Shown here: positions 18,239 through 26,845 of the stretch, one piece after another
Layout of the letters: each line of letters starts with the position of its first letter
How positions within the stretch are numbered: position 1 is the stretch's first letter
Source: Methanolobus sp. WCC4
GTDB lineage: Archaea; Halobacteriota; Methanosarcinia; Methanosarcinales; Methanosarcinaceae
NCBI RefSeq assembly: GCF_038022665.1
Contig: NZ_CP150629.1
Location: 1,222,480 to 1,286,479, forward strand
Length of the DNA: 64,000 bases
Direction: 5' to 3'
Translations under genes and position numbers: made by a program
Notes under the pieces: model-generated
What the model was told of the DNA's origin: nothing
Databases searched by the model: none
Seen by the model: only the letters and a program-made list of their open reading frames with translations

Positions 18239-18646
18239 ATGATAAAGATAACACATGATGATTTCGACATAAATAAAATGATATCAGATGCCAGAACAGA
18301 TAAAATGGGCGCAATGGTTACATTCCTCGGAACTGTCAGGGATGATGGTATGGATAGCCTTCAGTTCGAGGTATATGAGGAACTGGCTATCACAGAACTT
18401 GAAGCTATCCGTGACGAGGCATTCGAAAAGTTCGGGATAGAGAGCGTGGATGTCATTCACCGCATTGGTGACCTTCCGGTAGGCGAGAATATACTTCTTA
18501 TTGTAGTGGGTGCAGGGCACCGTAAACAGGCATTCGATGCATGCGAGTACATCCTCGAACGCATAAAGGAAAGTGTCCCTATATGGAAAAAAGAGGTCGG
18601 TGAATCAGGAGAGCGCTGGATCCCGGGGGAAGCTCATAATTCCTGA
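18239..18646 (+). CDS. moaE: molybdopterin synthase catalytic subunit MoaE
   Basis: The 135-residue protein shows the MoaE pattern: GAMVTFLGTVRDDG near the N-terminus, LQFEVYEELA, and the C-terminal active-site stretch ESVPIWKKEVGESGERWIPG with the catalytic lysine pair. MoaE joins MoaD thiocarboxylate to convert precursor Z to molybdopterin. I prefer the ATG at 18239 because GGAG stands eight bases before it; GTG at 18230 or ATG at 18233 would overlap the moeB stop. It is co-transcribed with moeB and gives the cluster a pterin-cofactor identity for Mo/W enzymes such as formylmethanofuran dehydrogenase. Confidence 0.93.
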   Translation: MIKITHDDFDINKMISDARTDKMGAMVTFLGTVRDDGMDSLQFEVYEELAITELEAIRDEAFEKFGIESVDVIHRIGDLPVGENILLIVVGAGHRKQAFDACEYILERIKESVPIWKKEVGESGERWIPGEAHNS

Positions 18647-18675
18647 TCCCTTTTCATTTTCTAATTATCTTTCGA

Positions 18676-19608
18676 TCACTTGATATCAAGCATTCTCTGG
18701 ATGGCAAGTCTTGCCCTGTCTGCCACATCTTCCGGTACGGTTACCCTCGGGGTGAGAGTTTCAAGGGAGTTGTACACTTTCTGAAGGTCTGTTCTTTTCA
18801 TTGTGATACATATCGCATTCTCAGATAGCGGGTAGTATGACTTATCAGGACAGTCATTCTTCATTCTGTGAATAATGCCTACTTCTGTACCGATGATGAA
18901 TTCCTTCTTCTCGCTCCTGCATACGTGTTCTATCATACCTGATGTAGAATATACGTAGTCTGCAAGGTCTACTACCTCTGAACGGCATTCAGGGTGGACA
19001 AGTACATCTGCTTCAGGATGGAGCTTACGTGCATTCATTACATCATCCGGTGTTATCCTGTCATGGACAAAACAGAATCCTTCCCAGGGCATTACTTCCT
19101 TGTCGGTGAAGCGGGCAACATAGCTTCCGAGGTTCCTGTCAGGTACGAAGATAACCTGTTCCTCTTCAAGGGACTCGACAACTTTCACAGCATTTGAGGA
19201 AGTACAGCATATGTCACTCTCTGCTTTAACTTCGGCTGAGGTGTTCACGTAACATACAACTGCAGCATCAGGGAACCTCTCCTTGAGAACACGAAGCTCG
19301 CCTGCAGTTATCATCTCGGCCATAGGACAGTTCGCATCTGCTGCCGGCAGCAGTACCTTCTTCTCAGGTGAGAGTATGGCCGCTGTCTCTGCCATGAAGT
19401 CGACACCACAGAATACTATCACGTCGGCATCCAGATTCGCTGCCTTTCTGGCAAGCTCGAGGGAATCACCTGTGAAGTCAGCTATGTCCTGTACCTCTCC
19501 TATCTGGTAGTTGTGGGCAAGTATCACTGCGTTGTGCTCTTCTTTGAGTTTAAGTATCTTATTTTTGAGTGCTTTTGCATCAAGTGTTGTTTTATCAATA
19601 TAGGTCAT
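18676..19608 (-). CDS. nadA: quinolinate synthase NadA
   Basis: The 310-residue protein is NadA (EC 2.5.1.72): NAVILAHNYQ at the start, VIVFCGVDFMAETA with Cys67, FCFVHDRI with Cys179 and NAICITMKRTD with Cys267, the three ligands of its [4Fe-4S] cluster. It condenses iminoaspartate with dihydroxyacetone phosphate to quinolinate for NAD synthesis. The usual partners (aspartate dehydrogenase or NadB, and NadC) are not in the window. Its promoter (TATA at 19692-19697) has a TCACAATTGTTA site 15 bases further on, linking this Fe-S enzyme to the sulfur/cofactor genes at 14577-18646. Confidence 0.95.
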   Translation of the reverse strand: MTYIDKTTLDAKALKNKILKLKEEHNAVILAHNYQIGEVQDIADFTGDSLELARKAANLDADVIVFCGVDFMAETAAILSPEKKVLLPAADANCPMAEMITAGELRVLKERFPDAAVVCYVNTSAEVKAESDICCTSSNAVKVVESLEEEQVIFVPDRNLGSYVARFTDKEVMPWEGFCFVHDRITPDDVMNARKLHPEADVLVHPECRSEVVDLADYVYSTSGMIEHVCRSEKKEFIIGTEVGIIHRMKNDCPDKSYYPLSENAICITMKRTDLQKVYNSLETLTPRVTVPEDVADRARLAIQRMLDIK

Positions 19609-19665
19609 AAGTGGTACCTTATTTGTTATATGGTCTATATTAAGTTATAATTTGACATCGGTCGT

Positions 19666-19677
19666 TCACAATTGTTA
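19666..19677. promoter_or_regulatory. TCACAATTGTTA operator of nadA
   Basis: Same sequence as the site before moeB. For minus-strand nadA the TATA box lies at 19692-19697, 15 bases upstream, so the site covers the expected transcription start; the nadA ATG is at 19608. Confidence 0.6.
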
Positions 19678-19844
19678 TTTGCTTCCGTTCCTATATACTT
19701 TTTACCACTATTTCTGAGGTGACCCGATTCCCTTGCAGTAGCACTTAAAATATTATTATGGGTATATTATTATGCTATCATATTTTTTGTGATCCGGTAC
19801 ATTTTTTAGTAGGGACTTTATATAAGTACATCTCACAACTGGAC

Positions 19845-20507
19845 ATGTGTATTGGTGGTGGATGCATAGTTAAGGTAAATTCTAATATACTGGAATTCGA
19901 AGATGCCCTTCTATCCCTGAACAGGGTAGCTGCAAAGAACATGGTGCTCGGAGAGTTCACCGGCGATAATGCCTTTGAGATCATAAATGAGATGATCTCC
20001 CCGGCACTTGAAAGTATTGGGGAGATGTGGGCAGACGGTAGGATCGCTCTGTCACAGGAATATATGGCAGGCAGGATATGTGAGGAGCTCGTGGAGATAA
20101 TATTGCCTGTTGACGGACCTACAAGGAAGAATATGCCTGTGATCGGTATTACGACCCTTGGGGATGAGCATATGCTCGGGAAGCGTATTGTCTCTTCTTT
20201 CCTTAAGGCAAATGGATTCAATCTCTTTGATTATGGTGATATGGGACCTGGACCGGTATTACGGAAAGTGAAGGATGATGGCATTGAGGTCCTGATGGTA
20301 TCGACCCTCATGCTCAACCTCGCCTATGGGGTAAAAGAGCTCAGAAATGGTTTTGATAATGAGAATATCAATACAAAGATTATAGTGGGGGGTGCGCCGT
20401 TCCTGTTCGACCGTGACCTGTGGAAAGAGGTTGGTGCAGACGGTATGGCAATTGATGCAATGGGGTCTGTAGAGAAGATCAATGAGGTTCTTGGGGTGTC
20501 ACAATGA
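19845..20507 (+). CDS. MtbC/MtaC-like corrinoid protein
   Basis: A 220-residue two-domain protein: an N-terminal helical cap (about residues 20-90, EDALLSLNRVAAKN and MWADGRIALSQEYMAGRI) and a B12-binding Rossmann domain (98-215). The cobalamin motif is LGDEHMLGKRIV, giving Asp107-x-His109-x-x-Gly112 with His109 as lower axial ligand, plus VSTLM and IIVGGAP. This is the shape of methanogen methyltransferase corrinoid subunits. It overlaps the next gene by four bases (ATGA) and heads an operon with a UroD-family methyltransferase and a histidine kinase. No MtaB/MtbB-type substrate methyltransferase is present. The ATG at 19845 is the best start; one at 19758 adds a Cys-rich, unlikely leader. 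Confidence 0.85.
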   Translation: MCIGGGCIVKVNSNILEFEDALLSLNRVAAKNMVLGEFTGDNAFEIINEMISPALESIGEMWADGRIALSQEYMAGRICEELVEIILPVDGPTRKNMPVIGITTLGDEHMLGKRIVSSFLKANGFNLFDYGDMGPGPVLRKVKDDGIEVLMVSTLMLNLAYGVKELRNGFDNENINTKIIVGGAPFLFDRDLWKEVGADGMAIDAMGSVEKINEVLGVSQ

Positions 20508-21541
20508 GCAGTGGGGAAATGACCTCCATGGAGAGGGTACTGACAACCCTCGGGCATGAAGAACCGGATAGGGTCCCATTCTTCCTGCTACTGACAACTC
20601 AGGGTGCCGATGTTTTCAATGTTTCCATTGAAGAGTATTTCTCAAAGCCTGAGATGGTGGCAGATGCCCAGATAAGGATGCAAAAAAAGTATGGTCATGA
20701 CTGTTATTATTCATTCTATTACGCTTCCATTGAGATCGAGGCATGGGGCGGCAGATCTATATTCTACCCGGACGCATCTCCGAATTGTGGGAGACCGATT
20801 ATCAGGGATATTGAGGATATCACATCTCTGGAAGCTCCTGATGTTTTTGAGTCCCCCCGACTTCAGAATGTCCTGAAAACGACCGCTATCCTGAAAGAAC
20901 ATTCAGGGGAGGATATCCCTATCATAGGTGTTGTTATGTCACCTTTTGCATTACCTCCTATGCAAATGGGCCTTGATCATTATTTCGACCTTATCTATGA
21001 TGAGCCAGAAAAATTCGAAGAACTGATGAAAGTGAACGAAGAGTTCTGTGTTCAGTGGGCAAATACACAACTTGAGGCAGGTGCAACGGCAATATGCTAC
21101 TTTGATCCTGTATCCTCATCAACCATTATTCCGCCGGAACTTTACAGGAAGACCGGTTTCAAGGTAGCAAAAAGAACCATCTCCAGAATAAAAGGTCTTA
21201 CTGCAACCCACATGGCTTCTGGCAGATGTCTTCCCATTATCGATGATATAGCAGAAACGGGAACTGCGGTGATCTGTACCAGTGTTCTTGAGGACCTTTC
21301 TGAGATCAAGGAGGTATCTAAAGGTAAACTATCTGTACTGGGTAACCTTAATGGTATAGAAATGAGGCACTGGTCCCCGCAGGAAACCGAATACAAGGTA
21401 AAGGAAGCAATAAGTAAGGCGGCAGAAGGTGGTGGTTATATCCTTTCGGACAATCATGGAGAGATACCATATACAGTGCCTTCACGAGTCATCACGGACA
21501 TCTCAAAGTCCGTAAACAAATGGGGTAAATATCCGGTTTAG
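20504..21541 (+). CDS. UroD/MtbA-like methyltransferase with altered zinc ligands
   Basis: The 345-residue protein is of the uroporphyrinogen decarboxylase fold used by the corrinoid:coenzyme M methyltransferases MtaA and MtbA: N-terminal MERVLTTLGHEEPDRVPF, then MSPFALPPMQMG, and the C-terminal TIM-barrel strands. In MtaA/MtbA a zinc that activates the thiol is held by His-x-Cys and a later Cys. Here the first motif reads THMASGR (His236, Ala238) and the second LSDNHGEIPY (His318 where Cys is usual). The protein may therefore bind metal differently, use another methyl acceptor, or only bind methyl-corrinoid. It overlaps the corrinoid gene by four bases and is followed four bases later by the kinase gene. 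Confidence 0.85.
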   Translation: MSSGEMTSMERVLTTLGHEEPDRVPFFLLLTTQGADVFNVSIEEYFSKPEMVADAQIRMQKKYGHDCYYSFYYASIEIEAWGGRSIFYPDASPNCGRPIIRDIEDITSLEAPDVFESPRLQNVLKTTAILKEHSGEDIPIIGVVMSPFALPPMQMGLDHYFDLIYDEPEKFEELMKVNEEFCVQWANTQLEAGATAICYFDPVSSSTIIPPELYRKTGFKVAKRTISRIKGLTATHMASGRCLPIIDDIAETGTAVICTSVLEDLSEIKEVSKGKLSVLGNLNGIEMRHWSPQETEYKVKEAISKAAEGGGYILSDNHGEIPYTVPSRVITDISKSVNKWGKYPV

Positions 21542-21545
21542 AAAT

Positions 21546-23231
21546 ATGTTCTACGATCATTATGTCCTTGTTCCTGAATGTATCAGGGAAGAGATCGAGC
21601 ACCTTATAGCTTATGATGTACATCTCAAGGGAATAAAAACTGCATATTTTATGCCATCAAAATCTGTGATCGATGGTAAAGCTATCATTGATATAATCAG
21701 GAATTTAAAATGTGATAATGACATTTTGCTTCTTTGTGAGAGGGCATGTCCTGAGGTATCGATCCCAGAGGGATACTGTGGGTCACTCAAGGTCAACAAT
21801 ATAGGGCACATCTATGATCTTTTTGTTGACAATATGATCCTAAAGGAACATGAGAATGAGGGTACTTTTGTCATAGTGCCGGGTTGGGCTGCTAAATGGG
21901 AAGAGAATCTGCAGTTCATCGACCAGTTCGATGGTGAACCTGACAGACCATTTTCAGATAGATATTCATCTGTTCTTATTCTGGATACCGGACTTCATCC
22001 TGATCTTATCGAAAAGGCAGAGGAATTCTCTGCATATGTCGATGTTCCTTTTAACATTCTTGATGTTGGCCTGGAGCATTTCAAACTGGCCTTTGACAAC
22101 CTGATACTCCAATGGGGTATCGAGAAGAAACAGGAACAATTAAAACTCTGCAATCGTAAGGCAGCCTCATATGCCATGTCTATAGATTTCATAAAGACGA
22201 TAGCAGATCTGACCGATGAGTCTATGGCAATTGATTCTATTTGCAAATTGTTCAGCACGATGTTCGCCCCGAAGAATGTGGTCTACTATTCGTTCCACGA
22301 GGAAGAAATGGATCTTAGATATTGCAGATCCCCCGAATCTGAAAAAGATGCGATAATGCAATTGAAGGATTCTGATGCGAACTATCTTGTTTTCGATACG
22401 GAAGATGGTTTTGCATTGAAGATCATGACCACAGATGATCTTCTGGGTATCATCGAGATACACGGGGTAGCTTTCCCTGAATATCTTGATGAGTATCTTA
22501 GTGTTGGTTATGATCTTGCAAAAGCTTCAGGTCTTGCAATATCCAATATAAGACGTTATCATGAGGTATTCAGGTCCCGTGAGGAACAGGTCAAACTCAG
22601 TGAGCTGCTTCGCAGTACGAATCGTATTCTAAGTCACGATATTGTCAATGACCTTCAGATCATACTTGGGGCACTGGACCTGCTTGAAGAGAACAACGAC
22701 CCTACATTCTTTTCAATGATAAGGAAAGCCGCAAATAAGAGTGTATCACTGATAAAGGATGTGAAGGAGCTGGACCTGTCTTCATCTGATCGGGAGCAAC
22801 TGGTCATTCAGGATGTCCGGCATATCATTGACAGTGTCATAAGCAAATATAATGCCGATCTTAGTGTAAAAGGAAATTGCCTGGTAATGGTGGATAAAGC
22901 TATGGTATCGGTCCTTGATAACCTGGTAAGCAATGCCTTTGTACATGGAAGTGCAAGTAAGGTGGACATCGATATAAAGGAAAGTGGTGGCACATGTGAG
23001 GTCACCGTTGCAGATAATGGCACAGGTGTTCCTGATAATATCAAACAGAAGGTATTCGATGAGGGCTTCAAATATGGAAGTACCGGACACACTGGCTTTG
23101 GACTCTTTATAGCTAAGCAGACTATCGAACGCTACAATGGTTCGATACGTGTAGAGGACAATATGCCATCAGGTGCTAAGTTCGTCATAGAGCTTGCAGC
23201 TGCAGAAACGGATGTGCATATTGTTAATTGA
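21546..23231 (+). CDS. DUF1638-GAF-histidine kinase
   Basis: A soluble 561-residue protein. Residues 1-190 resemble DUF1638 (YVLVPECIREEIEHLI, DILLLCERACPE, TFVIVPGWAAKWEENL), a domain common beside corrinoid methyltransferases. Residues about 210-335 look like a GAF sensor. Then come a dimerisation/phosphoacceptor region with ILSHDIVNDLQ (His364) and an HATPase domain: N box DNLVSNAFVHG, G1 ADNGTGVP, G2 GHTGFGLFIAK. There is no membrane helix and no receiver domain, and no response regulator lies in the window. Position as the third gene after the corrinoid and UroD-type proteins suggests that it reports on their methylation or redox state; this is inference. Confidence 0.85.
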   Translation: MFYDHYVLVPECIREEIEHLIAYDVHLKGIKTAYFMPSKSVIDGKAIIDIIRNLKCDNDILLLCERACPEVSIPEGYCGSLKVNNIGHIYDLFVDNMILKEHENEGTFVIVPGWAAKWEENLQFIDQFDGEPDRPFSDRYSSVLILDTGLHPDLIEKAEEFSAYVDVPFNILDVGLEHFKLAFDNLILQWGIEKKQEQLKLCNRKAASYAMSIDFIKTIADLTDESMAIDSICKLFSTMFAPKNVVYYSFHEEEMDLRYCRSPESEKDAIMQLKDSDANYLVFDTEDGFALKIMTTDDLLGIIEIHGVAFPEYLDEYLSVGYDLAKASGLAISNIRRYHEVFRSREEQVKLSELLRSTNRILSHDIVNDLQIILGALDLLEENNDPTFFSMIRKAANKSVSLIKDVKELDLSSSDREQLVIQDVRHIIDSVISKYNADLSVKGNCLVMVDKAMVSVLDNLVSNAFVHGSASKVDIDIKESGGTCEVTVADNGTGVPDNIKQKVFDEGFKYGSTGHTGFGLFIAKQTIERYNGSIRVEDNMPSGAKFVIELAAAETDVHIVN

Positions 23232-23305
23232 TCTCTCCTTGCAGTGATCGAAGTAAAAGGAACGAAGATATTACGATGTTAAAAAGAAAATTGGGAATCC
23301 TGCTT

Positions 23306-23668
23306 CTAATCCTCTGTAGCTCTTCCAATGGCCTTGACAAGTGTCAGCATTACTCCCATACCTTTCTGGAAGTCCTCGTTACCCATCTGTTTGAGAAGTC
23401 CTCCAAGACCGACCTTTGGAGGGTCAAGCAAGGCTTTGTCAAGTTCAGGGTCCTGCATTCCTCTTTCCAGCACGTCGATAAGATCTGTGCTTATTACTGA
23501 ATTGGTCAGCCTGAACACGGTAGCCATGATCTCGGCAATTCCCCGGGCCGTCTGGTCGTTCATGTAATCCTGCATTATCCTTGCAGTCCTTACAAGATCA
23601 AGGAAAGCCTCCATATCCTCAGGTGCGATCGGAATACTTGTTGGTATGTCATCATTTTCCATATTCAT
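23306..23668 (-). CDS. DUF1641 protein
   Basis: A 120-residue helical protein with PPKVGLGGLLKQMGNEDFQKGMGVMLTLVKAIG at its C-terminus, the recognisable DUF1641 core. DUF1641 proteins often accompany sulfide:quinone oxidoreductases or formate dehydrogenases in bacteria and archaea; their role is unknown, perhaps assembly or a small subunit. Here the gene starts six bases after the stop of the SQR-like flavoprotein on the minus strand, so the two are co-expressed. The ORFs on the opposite strand are shadows. Confidence 0.85.
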   Translation of the reverse strand: MNMENDDIPTSIPIAPEDMEAFLDLVRTARIMQDYMNDQTARGIAEIMATVFRLTNSVISTDLIDVLERGMQDPELDKALLDPPKVGLGGLLKQMGNEDFQKGMGVMLTLVKAIGRATED

Positions 23669-23674
23669 CCCTCC

Positions 23675-24865
23675 TTAGAACAACCCCTTTACACTCATAT
23701 CCCAGTGCAGGTAGTAATACATACGGTATATGTACCATCCCATCTTCGTGGGTTTGAATGGTGCGGGCATAACACCATAGTTCCAGGTGGCAATGTATGC
23801 CTGCCCTGCTGATGATGGTGTTTCCATCTCTGTGATTATAGGGCAACCTGTTTCTCCTTCATATGGTACCTTTGTCCTGTTGCCGTAAATGTCATTTGTG
23901 AGGTTCTGGCTGACCACAAGTGCCTGGTAATGGGCTCCTATTCCGGTCTTTAGTATGTCTGCAGGTCCGTTGTCACCAAGTATGTAAACGTTGTCGTGGT
24001 TTCCTGAAGGGCTCCGATATTGTAATGTCGTCCTGTCACAGGGGATCCAGCCTTTCTCATCAGTGATGCCTGAATCCACAAGAACGGCCTGGGGTTTGTG
24101 TGGTGGCACTGCGATCAAAAGGTCATACTCTACCTTCTCTCCTTCTTTTGAAGTGAGTTCTTTTTTAGAGGCATTTACCTCTCCAAGAGGGAAACTTCTC
24201 TTTACCTCGATGTTCTTCTCTTTGAGAAGGCCACTCACAAGTTTATTGAACTCAGGTGGTCCGATAGGTTCCATTGGCCATAGCAATGTGAGATTGAACT
24301 GGTCTCTGTTCTTCATTACATTTCTGAGGTAACTATCAAGCAGGAATGTGAATTTTACAGGTGCTCCCGGGCATGGTATTGGCATTGCAGCAACTGATAC
24401 TACTATATTGCCTTTGTCCATTTTCCTTATCTTTTCGCCAACCTGTGTGGCACCTTCGATCGAGGTATAGAATGTATTAAGTTCATCTGCAAGTCCGGGT
24501 ATGGCGTCTGCATCGGCCCGTGCTCCCATAGCTATCACAAGGTAGTCGTAATTATATTTCTTCCCACTTTTGACACCTACTTCTTTACCGTTGAGGTTTA
24601 CTGATGTGACCTCGCCATCATCTCCAAAGGCGGTGTTCACACGGGGACTGATGAGTTTCTTTCTTTTCCTGATTATATCTTCAGGTGTGTAGAGTCCGAA
24701 TGGGAGAAAAGTAAATCCCCCCTGATTCACACTGGTGTCATCCCTGTCAAGAATGGTGATCTCCAGTTCATCTCTGGCTATCTTCTTCCTGAACTCCCTT
24801 GCAAGCTTGTTGGCTACCACAGAACCGGCATAGCCAGCTCCCAATATCAATACCTTTTCTTTCAT
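23675..24865 (-). CDS. SQR-like FAD oxidoreductase
   Basis: The 396-residue protein begins with the FAD motif VLILGAGYAGSVVANKLA and has the second motif DNVYILGDNGPAD, as in sulfide:quinone oxidoreductases and type II NADH dehydrogenases. The segment MPIPCPGAPVKFTFLLD, with a cysteine before PGAP, is the SQR hallmark, and further cysteines (GWIPCDR, ETGCPI) could take part in polysulfide chemistry. The hydrophobic, aromatic tail (WYIYRMYYYLHWDM) suits membrane attachment. In a methanogen the electron acceptor might be methanophenazine. DUF1641 is the partner downstream. Whether it oxidises sulfide, or supports sulfide handling for cofactor synthesis, is open. Confidence 0.8.
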   Translation of the reverse strand: MKEKVLILGAGYAGSVVANKLAREFRKKIARDELEITILDRDDTSVNQGGFTFLPFGLYTPEDIIRKRKKLISPRVNTAFGDDGEVTSVNLNGKEVGVKSGKKYNYDYLVIAMGARADADAIPGLADELNTFYTSIEGATQVGEKIRKMDKGNIVVSVAAMPIPCPGAPVKFTFLLDSYLRNVMKNRDQFNLTLLWPMEPIGPPEFNKLVSGLLKEKNIEVKRSFPLGEVNASKKELTSKEGEKVEYDLLIAVPPHKPQAVLVDSGITDEKGWIPCDRTTLQYRSPSGNHDNVYILGDNGPADILKTGIGAHYQALVVSQNLTNDIYGNRTKVPYEGETGCPIITEMETPSSAGQAYIATWNYGVMPAPFKPTKMGWYIYRMYYYLHWDMSVKGLF

Positions 24866-24994
24866 ATTTTAACCCCATATTTTGATGAGTTATTAGTTCA
24901 GATAAAAATTTCGGTACTGATATTTTCACTCAGTAGTATTTAAGCAAATGGAAGTACATTTAAATAAAGATGCATCTCAGCAGTTCTGTGTAAG

Positions 24995-25099
24995 ATCTTC
25001 CATAGCCAGCACTGGCTGACTTTATGGAAGATGAGAAGTAGAAGGTTACAGATGTGATCTGTAACTTAAAGGATATAGTTATTGATCACAATAACTATA
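24995..25099. terminator. three consecutive hairpins after the rpsJ operon
   Basis: Between rpsJ and the SQR-like gene lie three perfect inverted repeats: ATCTTCCATA/TATGGAAGAT (24995-25004 and 25023-25032, with a nested GCCAG/CTGGC), GTTACAGAT/ATCTGTAAC (25045-25065, 3-base loop), and an 11-bp stem 25074-25084/25089-25099 with a 4-base loop, which begins five bases after the rpsJ stop. They probably end or process the long translation-operon mRNA read leftwards. None is followed by a long U-tract. Confidence 0.55.
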
Positions 25100-25103
25100 G
25101 TTT

Positions 25104-25427
<324 letters not shown>

Positions 25428-25451
25428 CTAAAAAAGGAAAGTTTGAGTGTC

Positions 25452-26720
25452 TTACTTCTGTGTGACACTCATGCACATGCCAGCTGCAATGGTCATACCC
25501 ATATCACGGATAGCGAATCTTCCGAGCTGTGGGATTTCCTTTACTGGCTCGATTACCATTGGTCTGGTTGGCTTGACGGTTACGATTGCTGCATCGCCTG
25601 CCTTGATGAAAGCTGCATTCTCTTCCTTGACCTGACCTGTCTTTGGATCAAGCTTCTTGTCAATGGACATGAGAGTACATGCTGTCTGGGTTGTGTGGCA
25701 GTGGAATACAGGTGTGTATCCTGCTGTGATAGCGGATGGGTGCTGAAGTACAACGATCTGTGCTGTGAACTCATCTGCTACTGAAGGTGGCTTCTCGGAA
25801 GGACCACATACGTCTCCTCTGCGGACATCGTTCTTACCTACGCCACGTACGTTCCATCCAATGTTGTCTCCAGGTCCTGCCTGGTCGTGCTCCTCATGGT
25901 GCATTTCAATGGACTTGACCTCTCCACCAGCTCCACTTGGCATGAAAGTGACATTCTGTCCCTTCTTCATGATACCGGTCTCGACCCTACCTACTGGTAC
26001 GGTTCCGATACCGGAGATCGTGTATGCATCCTGTACTGGGATACGGAGTGGAAGTGTGTCTGGCTTTTCTGGCTCCTTGAGATCGTTAAGGCATTCAAGA
26101 AGGGATGGGCCTTTGTACCATGGTGTGTTTGCGCTTGATGTTGTGATGTTGTCACCCTCGAATGCGGATGTTGGGACGAATGGGATCTCGTCTGCCTTGA
26201 ATCCGACCATGCCGAGAAGCTGGCTTACTTCTTTCTTGACCTCGTTGTACCTGTCCTCGCTGTATTCTGCTGCATCCATCTTGTTGACAGCAATGATAAG
26301 CTGGTTGATACCAAGGGTCCTTGAAAGGAACACGTGCTCCTTTGTCTGAGCCATTACACCATCAGGTGCTGCTACGACAAGAACAGCTGCATCAGCCTGG
26401 GATGCACCTGTGATCATGTTCTTTACGAAGTCACGGTGACCTGGGCAGTCTACTACTGTAAAGTAGAACTTGTCTGTGTCGAATCTCTTGTGGGAGATAT
26501 CGATGGTTACTCCTCTCTCACGCTCTTCCTTGAGTGAGTCCATTACCCATGCGAAAGCGAAGGATTCTTTTCCTTTCTCTTTTGCTTCTTCTCTGTATTT
26601 CTCGATAAGGTGAGCAGGTACTGCTCCTGTTTCGAACATCAATCTTCCGACAAAGGTTGACTTGCCGTGGTCTACGTGACCGATAACTGCTAAGTTCATG
26701 TGTGGTTTCTCAGCTGCCAT
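25452..26720 (-). CDS. tuf: translation elongation factor EF-1 alpha
   Basis: The GTPase motifs are complete: G1 [10 protein letters not shown]2 [10 protein letters not shown]3 DCPGHRDF, G4 NKMD. Domains 2 and 3 follow ([18 protein letters not shown] and [30 protein letters not shown]). It delivers aminoacyl-tRNA to the ribosome. Start at 26720 ([14 protein letters not shown]): GGAGAT stands six bases before it; an ATG two codons earlier is possible. Gene order between EF-2 and S10 is typical of archaea. Confidence 0.98.
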   Translation of the reverse strand: MAAEKPHMNLAVIGHVDHGKSTFVGRLMFETGAVPAHLIEKYREEAKEKGKESFAFAWVMDSLKEERERGVTIDISHKRFDTDKFYFTVVDCPGHRDFVKNMITGASQADAAVLVVAAPDGVMAQTKEHVFLSRTLGINQLIIAVNKMDAAEYSEDRYNEVKKEVSQLLGMVGFKADEIPFVPTSAFEGDNITTSSANTPWYKGPSLLECLNDLKEPEKPDTLPLRIPVQDAYTISGIGTVPVGRVETGIMKKGQNVTFMPSGAGGEVKSIEMHHEEHDQAGPGDNIGWNVRGVGKNDVRRGDVCGPSEKPPSVADEFTAQIVVLQHPSAITAGYTPVFHCHTTQTACTLMSIDKKLDPKTGQVKEENAAFIKAGDAAIVTVKPTRPMVIEPVKEIPQLGRFAIRDMGMTIAAGMCMSVTQK

Positions 26721-26845
26721 TTTCATATCTCCTATAGTTTAATTATCAATATATCAGTTTGATTTGCCATAATAGGTCTTTTTACGTTTAAACCTTTCTG
26801 ACGAAATAGGGTTTTTGCAGCAAAATACTGCAAAAATTCCCGCAT

